Below, in pieces: positions 1 to 8,456 of a stretch of DNA of 35,133 nt. The position numbers and the translations under genes were made by a program. The notes beneath the pieces were generated by a model. That model was not told where the DNA came from. It made no database searches and saw only the letters and a list, made by a program, of their open reading frames with translations. The stretch is from Alphaproteobacteria bacterium UBA2966 (GTDB taxonomy: Bacteria; Pseudomonadota; Alphaproteobacteria; UBA2966). Positions within the stretch are counted from its first letter, which is position 1, and every line of letters starts with the position of its first letter. Location: contig DEBC01000029.1 in NCBI GenBank assembly GCA_002348365.1, positions 1 to 35,133 of the forward strand, given 5' to 3'.

Positions 1-852
1 GGTGGAAGCGGTGTTTACGACATTGACGGTCTTGAGAATGTGCGTTGGGAGACTGTCGACTCCTCGTTTGGCAAGCCCTCGGATGAATTGTCGTTTGGGC
101 AGCTGGCGGGGATCGATCTGGTTTTCTTGCCGCGACACGGTCGAGGACATCCGTTGTCACCGACCGATATCAATTATCGAGCCAATATTGACGCCCTCAA
201 GCGCGTTGGAGTGACCGATATCATCTCCGTGAGCGCAGTCGGCTCCTTCAAGGAGGAACTCGCCCCGGGCACATTTGTGATCGTTGATCAGTTCATTGAT
301 CGCACTTTCGAACGGAAAAAAACGTTTTTCGGCGAAGGGCTGGTGGCACACGTCTCCATGGCGCATCCGGTTTGCGCTCGGCTGGGCGATCATCTGGAAG
401 CTGCCGCCTCGACACTCAATATCCCGATTGCACGAGGTGGCACCTACCTCGCAATGGAAGGTCCGCAGTTTTCCAGCCTCGCGGAATCTGAACTTTATCG
501 GAGCTGGGGATGTTCCGTGATCGGTATGACCAACATGCCAGAAGCCAAACTCGCGAGGGAGGCGGAAATGTGTTACGCCACCGTCGCCATGGTTACCGAC
601 TATGATTGCTGGCATCCCGACCACGATAACGTCGAGGTTGGCGACATCATCCGCGTGTTGACTGGCAACGCGAACAAGGCTCGGGACCTCGTGCGTGCAG
701 TCATTCCAGTAGTGGGGGAACGCCCCACCACCTGCCCCCACGGTTGCGATCGCGCTCTAGAGACGGCCCTGATTACGGCTCCCGAAGCGCGTGATCCGGA
801 TATGCTTGCAAAACTCGACGCAGTTGCGGGCCGACTGCTTGATAATTCTTAG
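1..852 (+). CDS. mtnP: S-methyl-5'-thioadenosine phosphorylase, 5'-truncated by the window edge
   Basis: This enzyme cleaves 5'-methylthioadenosine (and often 5'-deoxyadenosine) with phosphate to adenine and the 5-substituted ribose-1-phosphate. The frame is open from base 1 and reads GGSGVYDIDGLENV, the usual start of the family's phosphate-binding region, so only a few N-terminal residues lie outside the window. The GTG at 40 is internal, not the true start. Visible family motifs are PRHGRGH, the SVSAVGS stretch, MEGPQFS, and GMTNMPEAKLARE followed by TDYDCWH; these match MTAP-type phosphorylases better than generic purine nucleoside phosphorylases. It is the first visible gene of a plus-strand operon with apt (26-bp gap), mtnA and an aldolase/dehydrogenase fusion. 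This context places it in salvage of by-products of S-adenosylmethionine use. Substrate preference between methylthio- and deoxyadenosine cannot be read from the sequence. Confidence 0.93.
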   Translation, partial: GGSGVYDIDGLENVRWETVDSSFGKPSDELSFGQLAGIDLVFLPRHGRGHPLSPTDINYRANIDALKRVGVTDIISVSAVGSFKEELAPGTFVIVDQFIDRTFERKKTFFGEGLVAHVSMAHPVCARLGDHLEAAASTLNIPIARGGTYLAMEGPQFSSLAESELYRSWGCSVIGMTNMPEAKLAREAEMCYATVAMVTDYDCWHPDHDNVEVGDIIRVLTGNANKARDLVRAVIPVVGERPTTCPHGCDRALETALITAPEARDPDMLAKLDAVAGRLLDNS

Positions 853-878
853 ATCTTCGAATCTGCTGGAGCGCATAG

Positions 879-1406
879 ATGCCCTACAAGTCCTTGATCC
901 GCACGATCCCGGATTATCCAGAGGCTGGCGTGATGTTTCGCGACATCACGACCCTGCTGCAAGATCCATTCGGTTTCCGTAAGGCCGTTGATGAGCTGGT
1001 CCAGCCCCATGCCGGAGTCCGTATCGATGCTGTTGCAGGAATAGAAGCCCGCGGTTTCATCTTGGGCGGGGCTGTCGCCCATCAATTGTCTGTCGGATTC
1101 GTTCCTGTCCGCAAGAAAGGTAAGTTGCCCTGGGATACGATTGGTGAGGACTATGAGCTCGAGTATGGGACTGATCGAGTCGAAATCCATCGTGACGCCG
1201 TGGAATCTGGGTCCCAGATCCTCCTTGTCGATGACCTGATCGCCACCGGGGGAACCGCTGAGGCGGCCATCAAGCTCATCCAACAGGCCGGTGCCGACGT
1301 CATCGGATGTTCCTTCGTCATCGATTTGCCCGATCTTGGTGGCCGGGCACGCATCGAAGAAATGGGCCTCAAGGTGCTCACGCTTTGCGAATTCGAAGGT
1401 GAGTGA
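879..1406 (+). CDS. apt: Adenine phosphoribosyltransferase
   Basis: APT transfers a phosphoribosyl group from PRPP to adenine to form AMP in the cytoplasm. The 175-residue product has the normal family length. The N-terminal stretch contains PDYPEAGVMFRDITTLL (about 11-27), then AGIEARGF (53-60), and the PRPP-binding loop LLVDDLIATGGT (about 115-126). The ATG at 879 is preceded by TGGAG about 9 bases upstream, and the gene follows the phosphorylase stop by 26 bases. Its place directly after the phosphorylase is functionally coherent: the adenine released by that enzyme is converted to AMP here. The family assignment is secure. Confidence 0.96.
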   Translation: MPYKSLIRTIPDYPEAGVMFRDITTLLQDPFGFRKAVDELVQPHAGVRIDAVAGIEARGFILGGAVAHQLSVGFVPVRKKGKLPWDTIGEDYELEYGTDRVEIHRDAVESGSQILLVDDLIATGGTAEAAIKLIQQAGADVIGCSFVIDLPDLGGRARIEEMGLKVLTLCEFEGE

Positions 1407-1428
1407 ACTGCAAATTGGATTCTAACCC

Positions 1429-2535
1429 ATGAATGTTGATGGCACTGCTTATCGGACCGTGTGGGTCGGTAGTAACGACCGTAGCGTCCACATCATTGAT
1501 CAGACCCGGCTCCCGCATGAATTCGTGACACGCACTCTCAGTACCGTTGATGAAGCCGCTGAGGCCATCAAGGTGATGCGCGTTCGCGGCGCACCTTTAA
1601 TCGGAGCCACGGCAGCCTACGGTGTTTGCCTCGCTTTGGCTCAAAATCCCAGTGATGCCTTTCTTGAGGAATCTTGTGACTTGCTGCTCGCGACCCGGCC
1701 GACCGCGGTTAATCTGCGGTGGGCCCTCGACGAGATGAAGGCTGCCGTTTCTGTCGTGCCCGAAGGTGAGCGGCTTGATGTCGCTTACACGAAGGCTTCC
1801 GAAATCAGCGACGACGATGTTGCCACCTGCGCGGCTATCGGCGACCACGGCCTCGGACTCATCCGAGACGCTTGGGAGGCGTTGGGGCAATCGCGTCCCG
1901 TCAACGTTCTCACTCACTGCAATGCGGGCTGGCTAGCTACCGTCGACTGGGGCACTGCCACGGCGCCGATATACAAGGCGCACGACGCCGGTATCCCGGT
2001 TCATGTCTGGGTGGGCGAGACGCGTCCGCGCAATCAGGGCGCCAGCCTCACGGCGTGGGAATTCGTCAATCACGGCGTGTCACACACGGTCATCGTTGAC
2101 AACGCGGGTGGCCACCTCATGCAACACGGCCGAGTCGACCTCTGCATCGTCGGCACCGACCGCACCGCGGCGTCCGGCGATGTATGCAACAAGATCGGCA
2201 CCTACCTGAAGGCGCTCGCCGCGCATGACAACGGCGTGCCGTTCTATGTTGGTCTGCCCCACTCCACCATTGATTGGACAATCCACGACGGCGTGCGCGA
2301 CGTGCCGATCGAAGAACGTGACGGCGCCGAAGTCACAGACATCTCGGGCCGTACGCGGTCGGGCGAGATCTCTACCGTTCAGCTCACGCCCGACGGCAGC
2401 CCCGCTGCCAACTTTGCCTTCGACGTGACGCCGGCGCATCTGGTCACAGGCCTGATTACCGAAAGGGGTGTCTGCCCGGCATCTGCTGATGGCCTGGCGG
2501 CACTGTATCCGGAGCGGGCGAAGCCCGCGGCTTAA
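1429..2535 (+). CDS. mtnA: S-methyl-5-thioribose-1-phosphate isomerase
   Basis: The enzyme converts 5-methylthioribose-1-phosphate (or 5-deoxyribose-1-phosphate) to the corresponding ribulose-1-phosphate. The 368-residue protein has the normal family length. Visible hallmarks are RVRGAPLIG (about 51-59), the catalytic Cys in THCNAGW (C164), VWVGETRPRNQGA (about 193-205), the catalytic Asp in VGTDRTAASGDVCNKIGTY (D244), and LPHSTIDW. This pattern is that of MtnA rather than the eIF2B regulatory subunits, which lack the Cys/Asp pair. It begins 22 bases after apt and is followed after 13 bases by the aldolase/dehydrogenase gene, so all four genes are probably one transcript. No mtnB, mtnC, mtnD or mtnK is visible in the window, which bears on the fate of its product. 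Confidence 0.96.
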   Translation: MNVDGTAYRTVWVGSNDRSVHIIDQTRLPHEFVTRTLSTVDEAAEAIKVMRVRGAPLIGATAAYGVCLALAQNPSDAFLEESCDLLLATRPTAVNLRWALDEMKAAVSVVPEGERLDVAYTKASEISDDDVATCAAIGDHGLGLIRDAWEALGQSRPVNVLTHCNAGWLATVDWGTATAPIYKAHDAGIPVHVWVGETRPRNQGASLTAWEFVNHGVSHTVIVDNAGGHLMQHGRVDLCIVGTDRTAASGDVCNKIGTYLKALAAHDNGVPFYVGLPHSTIDWTIHDGVRDVPIEERDGAEVTDISGRTRSGEISTVQLTPDGSPAANFAFDVTPAHLVTGLITERGVCPASADGLAALYPERAKPAA

Positions 2536-2548
2536 GGAAACCCGGCAT

Positions 2549-4612
2549 ATGAAAAGCCAATGGCGCAAGCAAGAAGCCGAACGCATGGTCCGGTCCTATG
2601 CGCGTAAGGGTGTGAATCGGGATCTTGCGTTACGCGTCTATACGACGCGCTTGCTGGGTAGGGACCCCAGGCTGGTCTTGCATGGCGGTGGCAACACTTC
2701 GGTCAAGACCACAATGAAGGACGTTCTGGGCAAGCCTGTGGATGTGCTGTGCGTCAAAGGTAGCGGCTGGGATATGGGTGACATCGAGCCCCGCGGCCTG
2801 CCTGCGCTACGCCTGTCCGAACTCCATAAACTGCGTAACTTGGACGTGTTATCTGATGAGGAGATGGTCAACTATCAACGGGCCTGCCTCTTGGATTCGA
2901 CCTCCCCAAATCCTTCTGTAGAAACCCTATTGCACGCCTTCCTACCGCAGAAGTATGTGGATCACACACATTCCACGGCCGTACTCGCGATTACGGATCA
3001 GCCCGATGGTGCCGCGCTTTGCCGCGAAGTGTTCGGCAATCGCGTCGCGCTGGTGCCATACGTGATGCCGGGTTTTGCTCTCGCCAAGAAAGCCGCTGAA
3101 GTGTTCGAATCGAGCGGGAACGTCGACGGATTGGTTCTGCTCAAGCACGGAATCTTCACCTTTGGAGAGAGTGCGTGTGAGGCGTACGAACGCATGACGT
3201 CGCTGGTGTCTCTCGCAGAGTTGCGGCTGCGCCGCAAACGCCGAAAAGTCTTCAAGTCATCGCGGATTCCTTCGCGGGTTGCGCGGATCGTAGACGTGGC
3301 TCCCATTCTGCGGGGACAACTCGCTGAACCAGCGAATGGAGACGACGCTGATTGGCGCCGCACAATCCTTGAATTTCGGACCAGCAAACCCATACGCAAC
3401 TATGTTGATGGTCAGGACCTTTCCCGTTACAGCCAAGTTGGTGTCGTTACACCTGATCACACGATCCGCACCAAGAATTGGCCCCTGATTCTACCGGCCC
3501 CTGCCGCGGACGACCTCGCCTCCTATTCCCGGGAAGTGAAGAAGCGGGTCGACCGTTACGTTCGCCGGTATCACGGGTATTTCGCTCGCCACAACGGTAA
3601 ACGCGAAGAAGCTAAAGTCGAACTCGACCCCTATCCGCGAGTCATTCTAATTCAGGGACTCGGCCTTTTCGGGGCCGGTAAGTCGGTGAAGGAAGCGCGT
3701 GTCGCTGCCGATATTGCCGAGAATACGGTGGAGGTGATTACCGATGCCGAGGCGATTGGCCGTTACCGGCCAGTGAACGAAGCGGACATGTTCGACATCG
3801 AGTACTGGACTCTCGAGCAGGCCAAGCTGGGGAAGGGCGCGGAATTGCCTTTTTCCCGTCAAGTGGTAGTGGTTACAGGCGGCGGCTCGGGAATTGGCGC
3901 CGCAACCGCTCGGGCATTCGCAGCTGGCGCCGCCGCCGTGGCTGTGCTGGACAGAGACGGGACTTCCGCCCAACGGACTGCTGAGGCCATCGGCCAAGGG
4001 GCGATCGGCATTGTTTGTGACGTCACCGATCGTAGCTCAGTGCGTAGGGCATTCGACCGCATATGTAAGACTTTCGGCGGTATCGATATTGTCGTTTCCA
4101 ATGCCGGAGCCGCGTGGCAGGGAAGCATCGGTACGGTCTCAGACCAGGTGCTCCGGGAAAGCTTCGAGCTGAATTTCTTTGCCCACCAGACGGTGGCACA
4201 GAACGCTGTTCGAGTGATGTCGACGCAGGGCACGGGAGGAGCCTTGCTGTTCAATGCATCGAAGCAGGCCGTCAATCCGGGGAAGGATTTCGGTCCGTAC
4301 GGATTGCCCAAGGCCACAACGCTATTTCTGGCGCGTCAATACGCCTTGGAATATGGGGAATTGGGAATCACTGCCAACGCCGTCAATGCGGACCGGGTGC
4401 ATACGGGCCTGTTCAAAGGGGGTCTGCTCGAGGAGCGGGCGGCTGCGAGGGGTTTAAGCGTGGATCAGTATCTGCGCGGCAGCAACCTGTTGAAGCGGGA
4501 GGTCAGGGCCGAAGACGTCGCCAAGGCGTTTGTGGACCTTGCGCTATCCAGGAAAACAACGGCGGCTGTAATGACGGTTGACGGTGGCAACATAGAGGCC
4601 GCCTTGCGCTGA
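2549..4612 (+). CDS. Bifunctional class II aldolase / short-chain dehydrogenase (RhaD-ADH type)
   Basis: This 687-residue fusion has an N-terminal class II aldolase/adducin domain (about 1-430) and a C-terminal short-chain dehydrogenase (about 435-687). The aldolase part shows LHGGGNTSVK (45-53), the metal ligands HTH at 139-141, a candidate catalytic Glu (E126) and the third His in LLKHGIFTFG (H200). The dehydrogenase part shows TGGGSGIG (443-450), SNAG (517-520), Ser571, and the Tyr584/Lys588 pair in YGLPK. I chose the ATG at 2549 because it has TAAGGA just upstream and starts after the mtnA stop; a longer reading frame from 2468 would run back into mtnA. Relatives include rhamnulose-1-phosphate aldolase/alcohol dehydrogenase fusions. 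Next to mtnP and mtnA, the likely job is cleavage of methylthioribulose-1-phosphate or 5-deoxyribulose-1-phosphate to DHAP plus an aldehyde, with the fused domain reducing or oxidising the aldehyde. The substrate is inferred. Confidence 0.9.
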   Translation: MKSQWRKQEAERMVRSYARKGVNRDLALRVYTTRLLGRDPRLVLHGGGNTSVKTTMKDVLGKPVDVLCVKGSGWDMGDIEPRGLPALRLSELHKLRNLDVLSDEEMVNYQRACLLDSTSPNPSVETLLHAFLPQKYVDHTHSTAVLAITDQPDGAALCREVFGNRVALVPYVMPGFALAKKAAEVFESSGNVDGLVLLKHGIFTFGESACEAYERMTSLVSLAELRLRRKRRKVFKSSRIPSRVARIVDVAPILRGQLAEPANGDDADWRRTILEFRTSKPIRNYVDGQDLSRYSQVGVVTPDHTIRTKNWPLILPAPAADDLASYSREVKKRVDRYVRRYHGYFARHNGKREEAKVELDPYPRVILIQGLGLFGAGKSVKEARVAADIAENTVEVITDAEAIGRYRPVNEADMFDIEYWTLEQAKLGKGAELPFSRQVVVVTGGGSGIGAATARAFAAGAAAVAVLDRDGTSAQRTAEAIGQGAIGIVCDVTDRSSVRRAFDRICKTFGGIDIVVSNAGAAWQGSIGTVSDQVLRESFELNFFAHQTVAQNAVRVMSTQGTGGALLFNASKQAVNPGKDFGPYGLPKATTLFLARQYALEYGELGITANAVNADRVHTGLFKGGLLEERAAARGLSVDQYLRGSNLLKREVRAEDVAKAFVDLALSRKTTAAVMTVDGGNIEAALR

Positions 4613-4618
4613 CCAAAC

Positions 4619-5662
4619 TCAGCATTGGCCTGCCGGGGCCTCGCCGTCGACCAAGCCTTGCGCTGAGAAGGGCGCTTCTGGTTCACCAGCATGGAAAGTT
4701 ACGGCCGTCGCATCGAGTGGGCGATGGTAGTCTCCACCGGCGTTGAGGCGCCATAGATTTGGTGCTTTGTCGGCACCCAATTCTCGATCAATGCAGTAGG
4801 GCCCCGTGTCACCGTGCACGAGCAATACGGGCCGTTTGAAAGAAGCTACGTGCTTGGCCAATTGAACTCTGAAACCTGAGTAGGCATCGCAGTTCATCTG
4901 GTTTGAAGGCGTGCAGGGCGCGAATTCATCCGGGTCGGTCACATCCGCTTGCGTGGTAATGATGACCGCATCCGCCGGATTCCTGAAATGGGAAGCGCGG
5001 GCGAAAATCCTGTTGAGCCAGGCTCGATTTGCCTCGTCTCGGGCATCGACGTGAGCCAAAGCGACGCCGACGTCATCCATTAGAATTTCGAGACGTCCAT
5101 TGTTGGTACCCACCATGTGAACAGTGGCAAATTCGATGCGGCCGTAACGCCAGATCGCATTTTCCGGGTAGAGGGATTGGCGTTCGTAGTTCCAGGTTGA
5201 GGGCACTTGAATGGGCTCGGAAAAGAATATCCGCCGGAGCACGTCAAGCGCCTTGAGCTCCGACATCGGACCACCGGTTTCATCTCCGATGAAACGGCGA
5301 TCGCAATCGGTCCATTCATTGTCACCCGGTGTGTAGAACACTGTCGGCAGCTGATTGGTCTCAGCGGTCTTGCTCCAGATACCCATAAGCTGCGTGTATG
5401 ACTCTGTAATAAGAGTTTCGGTGCACGGGACGCTACCGGACTTCAGGTCTCCGTAGTGCACAAGGAACGGAAAATCATCCACCCGAATTGCTGGGATAAT
5501 GACATCACTGAGTCGATCGCGTTGTTCGGTGGAGTACGGCAGGTCACCGATAAACAGAAATCTCTGCGTTTCCGTGGCAGCGGCCTCTGAGGATATGGTG
5601 AACATGAGCAGCGCGACGAAACATGACGTGAGAGCAGCAAATTTGATCGTTATTGCCGTCAC
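4619..5662 (-). CDS. Exported calcineurin-like metallophosphoesterase
   Basis: The 347-residue protein starts with a signal peptide (hydrophobic core about 8-24, followed by SSEAAA), so the mature enzyme should be periplasmic or secreted. Metallophosphoesterase-type motifs are FIGDLPY (D40), HYGDLKSG (GD at 71-72), PGDNEWTD (113-118) and HGDTGPY near the C-terminus. The classical DxH of motif I reads DLP, so one usual metal ligand is replaced or supplied elsewhere. Six cysteines in the mature part could form disulfides outside the cytoplasm. The start is a GTG with GGGAG very close upstream. The gene converges on the aldolase/dehydrogenase gene with a 6-bp gap and lies 139 bp after the dienelactone hydrolase gene on the same strand. 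The substrate is unknown. Confidence 0.75.
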   Translation of the reverse strand: MTAITIKFAALTSCFVALLMFTISSEAAATETQRFLFIGDLPYSTEQRDRLSDVIIPAIRVDDFPFLVHYGDLKSGSVPCTETLITESYTQLMGIWSKTAETNQLPTVFYTPGDNEWTDCDRRFIGDETGGPMSELKALDVLRRIFFSEPIQVPSTWNYERQSLYPENAIWRYGRIEFATVHMVGTNNGRLEILMDDVGVALAHVDARDEANRAWLNRIFARASHFRNPADAVIITTQADVTDPDEFAPCTPSNQMNCDAYSGFRVQLAKHVASFKRPVLLVHGDTGPYCIDRELGADKAPNLWRLNAGGDYHRPLDATAVTFHAGEPEAPFSAQGLVDGEAPAGQC

Positions 5663-5765
5663 TGCTCCCGGTGCGTGAACACATCCACCTGCTGAATACC
5701 GTGACAGCGGTACTGGTGAATGATCCCTGCGAAGTGGAACTGGATCCCCAGGACTGAACCGATTC

Positions 5766-5780
5766 CAGGATGCGATCCTG
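5766..5780. repeat. Inverted repeat CAGGAT-GCG-ATCCTG
   Basis: A perfect 6-bp stem with a 3-base loop lies in the 139-bp gap between the dienelactone hydrolase and metallophosphoesterase genes. No T-tract follows on either strand, so it is only a weak terminator or attenuator candidate. Confidence 0.3.
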
Positions 5781-5801
5781 AGATTGCGGGATTCGACTGG
5801 C

Positions 5802-6473
5802 CTAAGCGGTCAGATGGCGATCAAGAAATGTCAGCGTCCGCGTCCAAGCGAGTTTGGCGCTCTCTTCGTGGTAGTGAGCACGTTGATCGCAGTGAAAACC
5901 GTGTCCCGCATTTGGATAAACATGAACTGTGACACTCGGATGATAGGCAATGATCTCGTTGACATCGTCGATGGGAATCGTGGGATCCAGTTCGCCGAAA
6001 TGGCACATCGTCGGGCATTCGGGTTTCTCGGCGACAAAATCGATGATCCGGCCACCGTAGTACGGCACAGCACACGCGAACTCGAGCCGGCAGGCGGCCA
6101 GCCAGGTTACTGAGCCTCCCCAGCAAAATCCGGTAATCCCGATGGGGCCCTTTCCCGCAAGGAAATCGTACGCGGCCTGGACATCAAGCATAGCGGCATC
6201 CCAGGGAATTCGGGCCATGACTGCGCGGGCTTCTTGAATTTCTTCCTCCGAGTATCCCAACTCGATCCCCGGCGCATCGCGGTCATACATCGCCGGCGCA
6301 ATCGCGACGTAGCCTTCATCCGCCAATCGATCGCAGACGTCGCGAATATGACCGTTGAGACCGAACGCCTCCTGTACGACGACGAGGCGCCCTTTTACAG
6401 GGCCATCCGGCACCGCCTGGTAGGCGGCAAACTTGTGGCCGTCCTCTGCGGTGAGCGTTGTCGTCGTTCCCAT
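5802..6473 (-). CDS. Dienelactone hydrolase family protein
   Basis: This cytoplasmic alpha/beta hydrolase of 223 residues has the size of bacterial dienelactone hydrolases. The catalytic triad is visible: the nucleophile Cys117 in GFCWGGS, Asp163 in GELDPTIP and His191 in NAGHGFHCD. Glu35 in QEAFGL matches the conserved Glu that activates the Cys in this family. The ATG at 6473 follows AAGGAAAG. It is downstream of the MaoC gene (97-bp gap) at the end of the prs-rplY-pth gene run. Family members often act on lactones or esters far from chloroaromatic catabolism, and nothing around this gene points to aromatic degradation, so I leave the substrate open. Confidence 0.9.
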   Translation of the reverse strand: MGTTTTLTAEDGHKFAAYQAVPDGPVKGRLVVVQEAFGLNGHIRDVCDRLADEGYVAIAPAMYDRDAPGIELGYSEEEIQEARAVMARIPWDAAMLDVQAAYDFLAGKGPIGITGFCWGGSVTWLAACRLEFACAVPYYGGRIIDFVAEKPECPTMCHFGELDPTIPIDDVNEIIAYHPSVTVHVYPNAGHGFHCDQRAHYHEESAKLAWTRTLTFLDRHLTA

Positions 6474-6570
6474 CTTTCCTTCACTCCCTGTTGGCGCAAT
6501 GATCAGATTTGACGCGCTTGCGACTCTATAACATAGCCGGTGTCTGCATCGTCAATTTCACCACTGAAGT

Positions 6571-7032
6571 TTAGCCCTGATGCGTGGGTCGTCTCATGAA
6601 ATATTGCATGGGTACCATGATGGCGACCTCTTCGTCGTGTTGGTTGATCGCGGCAAACCTTACTCGCCAGAATCCACGGTCTGGCTTACTCTTGGACGGA
6701 ATCTTCTCCAAGATCTCTGCACGAATCCTCAGTGTGTCGTCGGGACGAACGGGTTTCGGCCAACTGACCTCGCTGAGCCCCGGTGACCCCAGGCTTCCCG
6801 ATTCTGCCCCCATCATGTTTTCGACGATCATGCGCATGCAGACGGATACGGTGTGCCAACCGCTGGCGATGATGCCGCCATACATCCCCGAAGCGGCCGC
6901 TTCCTCATCGACATGAAAGGGTTGCGGGTCATATTTCTGGGCAAACTCGATAATCTCTTCTTTGGTCATCGTGGCGTGACCAAATTCGAACACATGACCG
7001 ACTTCATGATCGTCAAACCAGACACCTGGCAT
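6571..7032 (-). CDS. MaoC family (hot-dog fold) dehydratase
   Basis: The 153-residue protein is a single hot-dog domain. The hydratase-2 signature is visible as FAQKYDPQPFHVDEEAA (about 30-46), with the catalytic Asp35 and His40, followed by the GGIIASGWHT segment. Such proteins hydrate or dehydrate short or medium enoyl-CoA substrates. The ATG is preceded by a very strong ribosome-binding site, AGGAGGTGAC. It follows pth by 40 bp on the same strand and precedes the dienelactone hydrolase gene. The physiological CoA ester is not evident. Confidence 0.9.
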   Translation of the reverse strand: MPGVWFDDHEVGHVFEFGHATMTKEEIIEFAQKYDPQPFHVDEEAAASGMYGGIIASGWHTVSVCMRMIVENMMGAESGSLGSPGLSEVSWPKPVRPDDTLRIRAEILEKIPSKSKPDRGFWRVRFAAINQHDEEVAIMVPMQYFMRRPTHQG

Positions 7033-7072
7033 GTCACCTCCTGGGATTGATGGTCTGAATCGTCATGCTCAC

Positions 7073-7660
7073 TCAGGACTCGGCCTGTTTCGGTGCCGGT
7101 GCAAGCATCGCCACCTTGTTCTGAAATCCCGCATCGTCACCTGTTGCAAGCATGGGTGCAGCTGCCGCGACGGCGTCCAAGAGAGCATCACGCCAGCCTG
7201 CGTCAGATTTGGCGAAATCTCCGAGGACATGGCGGTTTACCCGCGCCTTGTCACCCGGATGACCGATGCCGAGGCGGACCCGGCGGTAATCTTTGCCGAT
7301 GTGGGCATCGATACTGATCAGTCCTCGGTGACCGGCATTCCCGCCACCTTGTTTGACCCGTACCTTGCCAGGAATGAGGTCCAGCTCGTCGTGGAATACG
7401 ACGACATCGCCCGGTGCCAGGCGGAAGTATCGCATGGCCGCAGAAACGGACTGACCCGAGATGTTCATCGACGTCGTGGGCTTGAGTGTAGTCGCCCGTC
7501 GTCCGGCCAAGCGTCCCTCGGCGACCAGGCCTTGAAATCGCCGTCTTTCAGGCCCGAATCCGTGTTCGGCGAGAATCGCGTCCACGGCCATCCAGCCAAT
7601 GTTATGGCGATTTCTTTTGTACCGGTCTCCCGGATTACCCAGGCCTACGACCAGCAACAT
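7073..7660 (-). CDS. pth: Peptidyl-tRNA hydrolase
   Basis: Pth frees tRNA from peptidyl-tRNA that drops off ribosomes. The 195-residue protein has the expected length and shows GLGNPGDRYKRNRHNIGWMAVD (positions 6-27, catalytic His19), KPTTSMNISG (Asn66), FHDELDL (Asp91) and GGGNAGHRGL. It follows rplY by 9 bases, and the pair is likely to be translated from one message. In many alphaproteobacteria ychF comes next; here a MaoC gene is found instead. Confidence 0.97.
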   Translation of the reverse strand: MLLVVGLGNPGDRYKRNRHNIGWMAVDAILAEHGFGPERRRFQGLVAEGRLAGRRATTLKPTTSMNISGQSVSAAMRYFRLAPGDVVVFHDELDLIPGKVRVKQGGGNAGHRGLISIDAHIGKDYRRVRLGIGHPGDKARVNRHVLGDFAKSDAGWRDALLDAVAAAAPMLATGDDAGFQNKVAMLAPAPKQAES

Positions 7661-7669
7661 GGCGGAGAG

Positions 7670-8392
7670 TTATCCCTCCTCAGAGTCCTCTGTCGTGGCA
7701 TCGTCGGCGGGCGCTTCGGCGGCCTCGCCTTCAACGCCTTCGAGCATCTCGCCTTCTTCGCCTTCCTCGGCCGCGAGCAGTGCGGCTTCGGCTGCTGCTG
7801 CTTCCTCGGCAGCCTCTTCAATGGCGGCGCTCGATGCCGCAATCGTCGCAATTGTGAAGTCACGATCGCTGATGACCGGCTCCACACCTTCCGGCAAGGA
7901 AATGTCGCTGATTCGAACCGCGTCTCCAATTTCGAGACCGGTCAAATCCGCGGTGAAGCTTTCCGGGATGGCGTCGGCTCGGCAATTCACCTCGACCTCG
8001 TGGCGGACGATGTTGACGACGCCACCACGCTTGACCCCCGGCGACTCTTCTTCGTTCTCAAAGTAGACCGGAATCTGCAGTCGGATGGTGGAGTCTCCGG
8101 AGAGGCGAAGAAAATCGACATGCATGGGTACATCTGTGACTGGATGCACCTGGACTTCTCTCGGTAGAACCTGCTCGGCCTTTTCGTCGACCTTGAGGCT
8201 GTAGAGTCGCGTGTAAAAGCCTCCGCGGCCCATTTCGCGGTCGAGCTCGCGTCGGTCGACCGATATCGACTGCGTGTCCTTGCCCGCCCCATAGATCACG
8301 CCCGGGACGCGGCCAGACCTGCGCGCCGCTCGGGCGGCCCCGCGACCCCGTTCTTCCCGGCCTTGGACCGTCATCACGTTAGCATCAGACAT
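7670..8392 (-). CDS. rplY: 50S ribosomal protein L25/Ctc with acidic C-terminal tail
   Basis: This is the long (Ctc/TL5-type) form of L25, a 5S rRNA-binding protein of the large subunit. The N-terminal L25 domain (about 4-95) contains SGRVPGVIYGAG and HVDFLRL; the beta-rich TL5 domain follows (about 100-180, with RGGVVNIVRHEVEV and ISDISLPEGV). Residues 185-240 form a tail almost wholly of Ala, Glu and Asp, a low-complexity feature common in alphaproteobacterial members. The ATG at 8392 has GAAGGAG 7 bases upstream. It lies 64 bp after prs on the same strand. Confidence 0.95.
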   Translation of the reverse strand: MSDANVMTVQGREERGRGAARAARRSGRVPGVIYGAGKDTQSISVDRRELDREMGRGGFYTRLYSLKVDEKAEQVLPREVQVHPVTDVPMHVDFLRLSGDSTIRLQIPVYFENEEESPGVKRGGVVNIVRHEVEVNCRADAIPESFTADLTGLEIGDAVRISDISLPEGVEPVISDRDFTIATIAASSAAIEEAAEEAAAAEAALLAAEEGEEGEMLEGVEGEAAEAPADDATTEDSEEG

Positions 8393-8456
8393 CCTGTTTC
8401 TCCTTCAGGGGTGCCAGCCCCACCATTGGCTTTCACAAGCGGCACCACTGCACAAA

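Noticed and set aside
157..741. A 194-codon minus-strand open frame in the phosphorylase gene.
   Set aside because: It is antisense to a strongly conserved enzyme and lacks protein-like composition.
7031..8167. A 378-codon plus-strand open frame across pth and rplY.
   Set aside because: It is antisense to two well-supported genes and its translation is Arg/Cys/Gly-rich without domain character; the GC bias of the real genes keeps the frame open.
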